From assembly GCA_910584735.1 (NCBI GenBank), contig CAJUBM010000091.1:1-11984 (forward strand): DNA of 11,984 bases. The letters are read 5' to 3'. A program made the position numbers and the translations under genes. The stretch is from an uncultured Muribaculaceae bacterium. Lineage in GTDB: Bacteria > Bacteroidota > Bacteroidia > Bacteroidales > Muribaculaceae. Under the pieces are notes generated by a model. That model ran no database searches. It had not been told where the DNA came from and saw nothing but the letters and a program-made list of their open reading frames with translations. Shown in pieces: positions 6,372 through 11,984 of this stretch. The first letter of the stretch is position 1. Each line of letters opens with the position of its first letter.

Positions 6372-8516
6372 ATGGATATGACAATTATACGTACCCTTAT
6401 ATTCGCCACATTCCTTCCCCTATCTTTCTGTTTGTTTGCGGACGACAAATCGCAGAATACAACAGAAGTCGGGAAGGAGGCCAACGACTCCATCTCCGAG
6501 AAGAATCTTGACGAGGTGATGGTTGTCGGGCAGACCGTTGAGCGCCGTGGCAACAAAGAGAGGGTAACCATAACGGCCAACATGAAGAAGGGCGTCAGCA
6601 ACATCATGGAGATGCTCGGGCGCATGAACGGGTTCCAGTATAACTATACCACGCAAACCATCTCATATCTCGGCTCGGAGAATGTAAAGATATTGGTTGA
6701 CAGCATCGAGAAAGACCTGGATTATGTGCGCAACCTGAACCCTAAACGTTTTGACGTGGTAAACATCGTGTACCAGCCCACAGGACAATACCGGGGATAT
6801 GACGCCCTGATAAGCCTTCACACGAAGCCGCTGTATGTAGGCGTGGATGGCGAAATAGTTGAGAAAGGAGTATTCCTTCCCAGCAAACGCAATCCCGACC
6901 ATGTTAGTGAGTGGTATAACAAAGGGCAGATAACATTTACGAACCACAAAATCAACATGTATGCCGATATAAACTATATACAGAGGCATCGAAATTGGTC
7001 AAACGTTTTAAGGAAAGAATATCCCATGAACGGCATCATCGAACAGGATCAGCCTGCCCCCGTAGATGACCCGAAATTCCGCGAACAAAACAAACATTTT
7101 TACACTATTGCAGGCTTAGATTACAGACCGCATCCTGACCACGTTGTTTCCGCCACATATAATTACCAAGGATATGCCAGAGACCACACATCCCATTCCG
7201 ACATGATAGTAACCGGCAAAGATTATAAAGAAGATGTGGTATTCGACACCTCCGAAAAACTCCGAAACTTTGCAGCCCATTCAATGGGACTGTTCTATAA
7301 CGGCCACCACCGGGAATGGTCGTTCTCAGCAAACGGGAATTACTATCTTACACATTCCAATCTATATTCAGGCTTCGACCGTAGTGATGAGATAAATGTA
7401 GACAATGACCGCCATTACAACTACAACGGATTGTTCTTGAATGGTAATCTGTTCTACGGGCCTGCTAACGGCAAATGGGAGGCAAGCGCCGGTATATCTT
7501 ACAACTACCTACGCATGGATTATCGTGACTTACCGACAAATGTTCTGTTAAGCCGAAATGAGAGAAATATAGCAAGCGTCTACATCAATGGAGGGTGGAC
7601 TCCATACAACAACCTAAGCATATGGGCCAATATAAACCTAACCGTAAACAAGAATGAGGCAAATCGCGAACGTAACAACTCCACTATGCCGCTATTCGGG
7701 GCAGGAGTATTTTACAGGCCCACGGACTGGCTAATAATCCGTGGCAATTATGATTCTTATGGTTTATTCCCTGAAGTAGACCAACTGAATCCTTCAGGTT
7801 CTTTCGTGACCTCTATGATGTGGGCTGAGGGTAATCCTCTCTTAAAAGCCGGTCATATCAATAATTTAAAACTGAATTTCGGTCTTTTCAACTCCTTACA
7901 GATAGGAGCGCAATATTCGTGGAACAATAACAATATCTCTAAATTATTCGGATTCGCTGAAGGAATGACACCTTCAGGCATAGACCAGCCATATGTAACA
8001 CTGATCCCATATAACTCCATCTCGCGCAATTGGAGAGTGTATGCCACCTATAACAAGTTCTTCTTTAAAAACCTGTATGTAGATGCCATGATGGCATACG
8101 ACCATCAGTATGCACGATTTGAAGAAGAGTCGAATAAGGGCGGGCGTATTTCGGCAAATATATCCGTTGGATATGTGGATAACACATTAAATATCCTGCT
8201 GCAATACTTCCTACAACCTGACCTTAGTATTGATCCACAATACCATACCAAAGGACAGACCGACTATTTCACATTGTTTCTTTACAAATCGTTCTTAAAG
8301 GGAAAACTTGGCATACAGGCACTTTACCGCCTCCCGCTACATATCGCCTCCACAAGAATGGAGTCGTTCACCTTCTCACCTAATTACATCACGACAAGCT
8401 GGAATCGTAACATCCTGGCATCCGATAACATGGTGTCGCTAACAGCCGTATGGCGCTTCTCGACCGGCAAAGTAGTACCTCGCATACAGCGCCAACTCAA
8501 GTCTGCCGGCATATAG
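6372..8516 (+). CDS. TonB-receptor-like outer-membrane beta-barrel protein 2
   Basis: This is a 714-residue paralogue of the preceding gene, 26 bases after it. The start at 6372 (MDMTII; 6378 is also possible) is chosen because it gives a proper signal peptide (cut after LFA23) and makes residue numbers line up with the first copy without a gap; the longer open frame from 6276 overlaps the previous gene and adds a non-signal sequence. Residues 35-150 match the first copy at about 102 of 116 positions, and the next several hundred residues diverge markedly while keeping landmarks such as GLFYNG, EWSFSANGNYYLTH, RMDYRDL, GMTPSGIDQPYVT and the tail GKVVPRIQRQLKSAGI. Its barrel part uses more A/T at third positions than the first gene. 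The pair may form two specificities of one function or act together; this cannot be told from sequence. Confidence 0.85.
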   Translation: MDMTIIRTLIFATFLPLSFCLFADDKSQNTTEVGKEANDSISEKNLDEVMVVGQTVERRGNKERVTITANMKKGVSNIMEMLGRMNGFQYNYTTQTISYLGSENVKILVDSIEKDLDYVRNLNPKRFDVVNIVYQPTGQYRGYDALISLHTKPLYVGVDGEIVEKGVFLPSKRNPDHVSEWYNKGQITFTNHKINMYADINYIQRHRNWSNVLRKEYPMNGIIEQDQPAPVDDPKFREQNKHFYTIAGLDYRPHPDHVVSATYNYQGYARDHTSHSDMIVTGKDYKEDVVFDTSEKLRNFAAHSMGLFYNGHHREWSFSANGNYYLTHSNLYSGFDRSDEINVDNDRHYNYNGLFLNGNLFYGPANGKWEASAGISYNYLRMDYRDLPTNVLLSRNERNIASVYINGGWTPYNNLSIWANINLTVNKNEANRERNNSTMPLFGAGVFYRPTDWLIIRGNYDSYGLFPEVDQLNPSGSFVTSMMWAEGNPLLKAGHINNLKLNFGLFNSLQIGAQYSWNNNNISKLFGFAEGMTPSGIDQPYVTLIPYNSISRNWRVYATYNKFFFKNLYVDAMMAYDHQYARFEEESNKGGRISANISVGYVDNTLNILLQYFLQPDLSIDPQYHTKGQTDYFTLFLYKSFLKGKLGIQALYRLPLHIASTRMESFTFSPNYITTSWNRNILASDNMVSLTAVWRFSTGKVVPRIQRQLKSAGI

Positions 8517-8550
8517 TAATCTTCTCTCACCTGATTAACCGATAGAAAAT

Positions 8551-10761
8551 GTGAGACGGAAGCTGCGGTTTGAACAACAACGCGATTCGATGCAGTGCGG
8601 GGTGGCCTGCCTTGCGATGGTGTGTTCGTGGTGGGGACGCCGGGTATCGTTCGCAGAGGCCGACTCGTTGTGCGGGGCCACCGTGCAGGGTGTATCGCTC
8701 AAAGGGATAGCCGATGCCGCCGCAGAACTCGGCCTGAAAAGCGCAGCCTACCGCATGACCGCCGCAGAACTGGCCGGGATGAGGACGCCATGCATCCTCC
8801 ACTGGGATCAGAACCATTTCGTGGTATTGGAAAAGACGACCCGCCGCGGACGTCTTTTCCATATCGCCGACCCGGCAAAGGGGAGGTACACCTGCCGCCG
8901 GGACGCATTGGAAAAACATTGGGCTTTCTGCGAGCCGCGCCATGGGGACTGTTCCGGCGGCAGACGCGGGATAGCCATGACATTCGAACCGACCGAGAGT
9001 TTCTACACCGACCTGCGCCGACAGGAGGGGCAGCGCCGTTCGCCGGGACTCCTTATGGAGTATATGCGGCGGTTCAGCGGCCACTTCATCGTCATCCTCG
9101 CCGGACTGCTGTTAGGATGCATCCTACAGCTTGCCATGCCGCTGCTTACGCAGTGGATTGTGGATATAGGCATAAAGCATGAGGATATAGGGTTCATATG
9201 GTTAGTGCTTCTGGGGGAACTGCTGATCGTAATGGGGCGTGCCGCCACCGACTTTATCCGAGGCCGGCTGCTGACACATATCTCCGTGCGAGTGAACCTC
9301 AGGTTGGTGAGCGACTTCTTCATAAAACTGCTGCGGCTGCCGATGTCGTTTTTCGACACCAAACTGATGGGCGACCTGCTGCAACGCATCAACGACCATT
9401 CGCGTGTGCAGTCGTTCCTCACCGGGGAGGCGCTGAACGTGGTGTTCACACTGCTTAGTTTCATAGTGTTCGGCGGGGTGCTGCTTGTCTACAACCCCGT
9501 GATCTTCCTGACTTTCATGGCCGGAAGTGCCGTCTACGGTTTGTGGATAGCGCTATTCCTCCGCAAAAGGCGCGTACTCGACTACCGCCTGTTCGAAGCC
9601 GAGGCGAAAGCCCGCAACCATACCTACCGCTTTGTAACGACCATGCAGGAGATAAAGCTGCAACAATGCGAACAGAGGCGCCGGTGGGAGTGGGAGGATT
9701 CCCAGGCCGACCTCTTCGAAATCGAACTTGAATCGCTGAAACTGAGGCAGACCCAGGAGGCCGGGTCAATCTTTATAAACGAGGTGAAGAACATTGTGGT
9801 GACCGTGCTGGCCGCCACATGCGTAATCGAAGGCTCCATAACCTTAGGTGCCATGCTGGCCATACAGTACATCGTAGGGCAGCTGAACTCACCGGTGGCC
9901 CAGATGATGGGATTCGTGTATTCGCTACAGGACGTGAAAATCTCGCTGGAACGCATAAACGAGATACATTGCGGGCGCGAGGAGGAATCCTCCGAGGCCA
10001 CACGGCAGAGATTTGACGGCGCCCGGGGAATCTCGGTCCGGGGAGTTGACTTCCGTTACGACCGCCATAACCCGGAAAAGACTCTCGATGATATAGACTT
10101 CGACATACGGCCCGGCTCCACCACGGCCATAGTCGGCGCCTCGGGCTCGGGCAAGACCACGCTTATAAAGCTGATATTGGGATATTATCCGGCGGAGAAG
10201 GGGGAGATAACGATTGCAGGGCATCCTATAGGGGAATACAACCTGCGCTGGTGGCGGTCGCGCTGCGGGGCAGTGATGCAGGACGGCGTCATATTCTCGG
10301 AATCTATAGCCCGCAACATAGCCGTGGACGATTCCGACATCGACACGGAACGTATGCACCACGCAGCCCGGATAGCATGTATCGACACCTGGATTGATTC
10401 GCTGCCGTTGCGTTACGACACCAAGATAGGGCCTGACGGCCTCGGCATAAGCCAGGGGCAGCGCCAGCGGGTGCTGATAGCCCGCGCCGTCTACCGCGAC
10501 CCTGAGTTCATATTCCTTGACGAGGCAACGAACTCGCTCGATGCCGCGAACGAACGCGCCATAGTCGAAAACCTGTCGGGATTCTACCGTGGGCGTACCG
10601 TCCTGATTGTGGCACACCGGCTGTCAACCGTTCGCCATGCCGACCAAATCATAGTGCTCGACAAAGGCCGCATCGTAGAGACCGGCAACCATGACACCCT
10701 TATCGGCCTGCGGGGAGCATACTACAATCTTGTAAAAAACCAACTCGAACTCGGCACATGA
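8551..10761 (+). CDS. C39-peptidase ABC exporter (PCAT), leader-cutting
   Basis: This 736-residue protein cuts double-glycine leaders and exports the peptide across the inner membrane, using ATP. The N-terminal C39 peptidase has Gln10, catalytic Cys16 (SMQCGVACLAM), His89 (WDQNHFVVL) and Asp107 (HIADPAKGR). The membrane domain spans about 170-460. The nucleotide-binding domain has Walker A GASGSGKTT (529-537), signature ISQGQRQR (633-640, a Gln in place of the first Gly of LSGGQ), Walker B FIFLDEAT (653-660), D-loop SLD (662-664) and His689 of the H-loop. All catalytic residues are present, so it is probably active on the VLGG leader at 2616-2825. The start is GTG: an in-frame stop lies at 8536-8538 and the first in-frame ATG (8590) would remove Gln10. 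Its stop overlaps the next start (ATGA). Confidence 0.93.
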   Translation: MRRKLRFEQQRDSMQCGVACLAMVCSWWGRRVSFAEADSLCGATVQGVSLKGIADAAAELGLKSAAYRMTAAELAGMRTPCILHWDQNHFVVLEKTTRRGRLFHIADPAKGRYTCRRDALEKHWAFCEPRHGDCSGGRRGIAMTFEPTESFYTDLRRQEGQRRSPGLLMEYMRRFSGHFIVILAGLLLGCILQLAMPLLTQWIVDIGIKHEDIGFIWLVLLGELLIVMGRAATDFIRGRLLTHISVRVNLRLVSDFFIKLLRLPMSFFDTKLMGDLLQRINDHSRVQSFLTGEALNVVFTLLSFIVFGGVLLVYNPVIFLTFMAGSAVYGLWIALFLRKRRVLDYRLFEAEAKARNHTYRFVTTMQEIKLQQCEQRRRWEWEDSQADLFEIELESLKLRQTQEAGSIFINEVKNIVVTVLAATCVIEGSITLGAMLAIQYIVGQLNSPVAQMMGFVYSLQDVKISLERINEIHCGREEESSEATRQRFDGARGISVRGVDFRYDRHNPEKTLDDIDFDIRPGSTTAIVGASGSGKTTLIKLILGYYPAEKGEITIAGHPIGEYNLRWWRSRCGAVMQDGVIFSESIARNIAVDDSDIDTERMHHAARIACIDTWIDSLPLRYDTKIGPDGLGISQGQRQRVLIARAVYRDPEFIFLDEATNSLDAANERAIVENLSGFYRGRTVLIVAHRLSTVRHADQIIVLDKGRIVETGNHDTLIGLRGAYYNLVKNQLELGT

Positions 10762-10955
10762 AACAACCCTCCACGCTCTCTCCGAAAGCGGCCCGTATGC
10801 TCGGACGAATTCCCCGGCGGCTGACCGTGCCGGCAATAATAGTGCTGGCAGTAATATCGGCCTTGTTGGTGGCTGCCTGCATCCTCCTCCCGTGGCCTTA
10901 CGGTGGCGGCGAATCAATCGGCGCCCATATTTTCGGCAGGGTGGACATTTCGTAG
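10758..10955 (+). CDS. 65-residue single-span protein, HlyD-N-terminus-like
   Basis: This short protein begins inside the last codon of the exporter (ATGA overlap at 10758-10761), which supports it being translated. Residues 1-22 are basic (LSPKAARMLGRIPRRL), about 23-45 form one membrane span, and the end is PWPYGGGESIGAHIFGRVDIS. The pattern LGRIPRR-span-P resembles the start of Bacteroidetes HlyD membrane-fusion proteins, which are normally encoded next to C39 exporters and run to several hundred residues. It therefore may be a truncated HlyD, or a complete small partner of the exporter. No remainder of a HlyD gene follows: 29 bases later a convergent gene ends. Confidence 0.6.
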   Translation: MKQPSTLSPKAARMLGRIPRRLTVPAIIVLAVISALLVAACILLPWPYGGGESIGAHIFGRVDIS

Positions 10956-10970
10956 GATGAAATCCTTACG
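10951..10970. other. Short hairpin in the convergent gap
   Basis: CGTAGGA (10951-10957) can pair with TCC and TACG (10963-10970) across TGAAA with one bulged T. It overlaps the stop of the 65-residue protein and sits between two converging genes. No T run follows on either strand, so it is a weak terminator candidate only. Confidence 0.25.
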
Positions 10971-10984
10971 ATTGAACTGTGCCA

Positions 10985-11248
10985 TCAAACGGTAATGATG
11001 GACTTGCCGAAAAATGCCGAGAGCATTGCGAGGGTCGAGATTGTGAAGTTATGTTCTCCGCTTAACCAACGTGTAACCTCATTCGGACGTTTGCCCATCG
11101 CCTCGGCAAGCTGTTTGCGGTTCAGCCCACGCTCTTTCATCAGCGCGTCAAGTTTGTTGGAAATAGCGAAAGAAAGCCGGGTTTCCTCGCGTTTTTCTTC
11201 CGGTATCTCGTTGAAGATTTCTTGAAGATTGATATTCGCGGTTCTCAT
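10985..11248 (-). CDS. XRE-type HTH protein, putative antitoxin (HigA-like)
   Basis: This 87-residue protein has a helix-turn-helix of the Cro/C1 kind: LNRKQLAEAMGKRPNEVTRWLSGEHN-like order at about residues 39-64 (QLAEAMG as first helix, NEVTRWLSG as recognition region), after a charged N-terminal part. Its ATG overlaps the stop of the upstream gene by four bases (11245-11248), so the two are co-translated. The order toxin first, antitoxin second is that of higBA. It probably neutralises the upstream protein and represses the pair through the palindromes at 11720-11775. An ordinary regulator not tied to a toxin is the alternative. Confidence 0.8.
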   Translation of the reverse strand: MRTANINLQEIFNEIPEEKREETRLSFAISNKLDALMKERGLNRKQLAEAMGKRPNEVTRWLSGEHNFTISTLAMLSAFFGKSIITV

Positions 11249-11715
11249 AGCTCAAATGTTTTGTCTGTGATTATTTGACTCTCTGTGATTTCCACATTAC
11301 CCGAGCGGACTTCCTGCTTCAAAAGTCGCTCGAATTTCTGCAAGTCCATCACATAGCCTTGCAGAATATTATCTTCCTCGTAGGAGCGCGTTTTCTTTAC
11401 ATCGCCATTACCGATTACAAGAATCTTGTCTGTAAGGCGAAGACAATATAGGCGAAGTTTGGACTTAAGAACCGGCAGGGCAACCACTGAATCACTCATT
11501 TTGCCCTCACGGCGAAAATATCTCTCCAATGCACCATTGACCATAATCTGTTCAACAAACCGCATTATGGCCTGAAAATCAGGATTAAGTTCAGCGTCAT
11601 TTCGGAATTTGGTAATGAATTTGTCAAATTCATTGGTATCGTCCGAAAGGAACTGGATTGTATAAAGGGTACACTTATCGCTGCTGTCGACAATAAGGAG
11701 TTCTACTTCGCTCAT
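11245..11715 (-). CDS. Gp49/HigB-like putative toxin
   Basis: This 156-residue protein resembles, in its second half, the phage-derived Gp49/HigB group of RelE-fold toxins: ERYFRREGKMSDSV, then LKSKLRLYCLRLTDKILVIGNGDVKKTRSY, followed by a helical end. The pairing KLRLYCLR ... ILVIG ... KKT is the usual core. If this is right it is an mRNA-cutting enzyme acting at the ribosome, held in check by the HTH protein encoded after it. The first 60 residues (acidic, with FDKFITKFRND) are typical of the longer Bacteroidales members. Toxic activity is inferred from family resemblance and the four-base overlap with the antitoxin, not shown. Confidence 0.7.
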   Translation of the reverse strand: MSEVELLIVDSSDKCTLYTIQFLSDDTNEFDKFITKFRNDAELNPDFQAIMRFVEQIMVNGALERYFRREGKMSDSVVALPVLKSKLRLYCLRLTDKILVIGNGDVKKTRSYEEDNILQGYVMDLQKFERLLKQEVRSGNVEITESQIITDKTFEL

Positions 11716-11719
11716 ATCG

Positions 11720-11742
11720 TTGCGTTTTTAATTACAACGCAA
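11720..11742. promoter_or_regulatory. 7-bp inverted repeat over the -7 element and leader
   Basis: TTGCGTT (11720-11726) and AACGCAA (11736-11742) are exact reverse complements with a nine-base spacer. It covers the expected transcription start and part of the -7 element of the toxin gene, so it may be a second operator or a hairpin in the 5' leader. Confidence 0.4.
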
Positions 11743-11747
11743 AGTTA
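11740..11747 (-). promoter_or_regulatory. -7 promoter element of the toxin-antitoxin pair
   Basis: Read on the - strand this is TAACTTTG, an exact match to TAnnTTTG, 24 bases before the toxin ATG. A transcription start near 11735 would leave a leader of about 20 bases. No clear TTTG is found at the -33 position; the palindrome at 11756-11775 lies there instead. Confidence 0.55.
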
Positions 11748-11755
11748 CGAAAATT

Positions 11756-11775
11756 GTTTTACATAATTGTAAAAC
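11756..11775. promoter_or_regulatory. 8+4+8 palindrome, likely antitoxin operator
   Basis: GTTTTACA (11756-11763) and TGTAAAAC (11768-11775) are exact reverse complements separated by TAAT. It lies directly upstream of the -7 element, where an XRE-type antitoxin would be expected to bind and repress its own promoter. Confidence 0.6.
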
Positions 11776-11871
11776 ACGAATTGCTTTTCATAAATTCTCG
11801 CGGCTCTTTCATTTAAAATCAGGTTATAAGTAACTGTTCAAAATAATACTAACGGGTCTGATTATTTCAAG

Positions 11872-11904
11872 GCGGTTGTCAAAATTCATCATTTTAACAA
11901 CCGC
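11872..11904 (+). terminator. Long stem-loop, possible terminator
   Basis: GCGGTTGT (11872-11879) pairs with ACAACCGC (11897-11904), and after one C/A mismatch AAAAT (11881-11885) pairs with ATTTT (11891-11895) around TCATC. On the + strand it is followed by TTCTATTATAT, moderately T-rich, which favours + termination; but no + gene ends nearby, the last one stopping at 10955. It could also insulate the divergent toxin promoter from whatever begins beyond 11984. Confidence 0.35.
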
Positions 11905-11930
11905 TTCTATTATATAACATCTTTGGCAGT

Positions 11931-11981
11931 GGTAACTTTATAGTGGCGCCGGACCTCCGGGACGGCAGGCCACCAGAAGAG
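11931..11981 (+). repeat. Right copy of the 51-bp repeat
   Basis: This matches 24-74 at 45 of 51 positions in direct orientation. The + frame reads GNFIVAPDLRDGRPPEE and stays open to the window end; upstream the frame is open back to a TAA at 11895-11897, with no ATG and only a GTG (11943) as a usual start. The hairpin GTGGCGCCG with CGGC and GCCAC is kept, with the bulge reading AG instead of CG. Confidence 0.7.
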
Positions 11982-11984
11982 GCA

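Noticed and set aside
8525..8556. TCTCAC pairing with GTGAGA to hide the GTG start of the exporter
   Set aside because: Only six pairs across a 20-base loop; likely chance, though not excluded.
1..11984. CRISPR array, tRNA, rRNA, transposase or integrase
   Set aside because: No evenly spaced repeats, cloverleaf-like sequence or recombinase frames were seen; the only matched end repeats are the 51-bp copies.

Overview
The window looks like accessory DNA from a Bacteroidales gut bacterium (Bacteroides, Prevotella or Muribaculaceae type). The signs are a TPR/transmembrane regulator with a C-terminal helix-turn-helix-like end, a DUF3244-type secreted protein, TonB-receptor-like barrels of the SusC/OMP_b-brl_3 style, a Gly-Gly-leader peptide of the 'GG-Bacteroidales' kind, and promoters matching the Bacteroidetes TAnnTTTG -7 element. 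Family names come from recognising motifs by eye; no database was searched.

The core (about 2.0-11.0 kb, + strand) is a ribosomally made, post-translationally modified peptide (RiPP) locus. In order it holds: a membrane-anchored TPR regulator (187-1815); a small secreted DUF3244-like protein (2049-2432); a 69-residue precursor with a 23-residue VLGG leader and a core of 46 residues with seven cysteines (2616-2825); a radical SAM/SPASM maturase (2942-4201); two tandem paralogous outer-membrane beta-barrel proteins (4198-6345 and 6372-8516); a C39-peptidase ABC exporter (8551-10761); and a 65-residue single-span membrane protein (10758-10955). Genes from the maturase onward are packed tightly, with ATGA stop/start overlaps at 4198-4201 and 10758-10761 and gaps of 26 and 34 bases elsewhere, so they are probably one operon. 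The model: the maturase modifies the core while the leader is attached; the ABC exporter cuts after Gly-Gly and moves the product out of the cytoplasm; the barrels handle it at the outer membrane. No full membrane-fusion protein and no TolC-type channel is present in the window.

Non-coding DNA around the precursor is rich in signals: a perfect 8+5+8 inverted repeat (1924-1944), a promoter almost on top of the DUF3244 start codon (2012-2044), a 97-base stretch with no G (2460-2556), an 18-bp palindrome before the precursor (2559-2576), and a perfect 15-bp stem-loop between precursor and maturase (2858-2900).

Downstream, on the - strand, is a two-gene module of HigBA type: a Gp49/HigB-like putative toxin (11245-11715) followed by an XRE-type putative antitoxin (10985-11248), with an 8+4+8 palindrome and a -7 element upstream. 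It converges on the RiPP operon with only 29 bases between them.

The window's two ends carry diverged copies of the same 51-bp sequence (24-74 and 11931-11981), which can be read either as a short coding motif or as a hairpin. The left ~190 bases and the transporter region are GC-rich; the 3' part of the TPR gene, the DUF3244/precursor area and the toxin-antitoxin region are clearly more AT-rich, so the region seems to be a mosaic.
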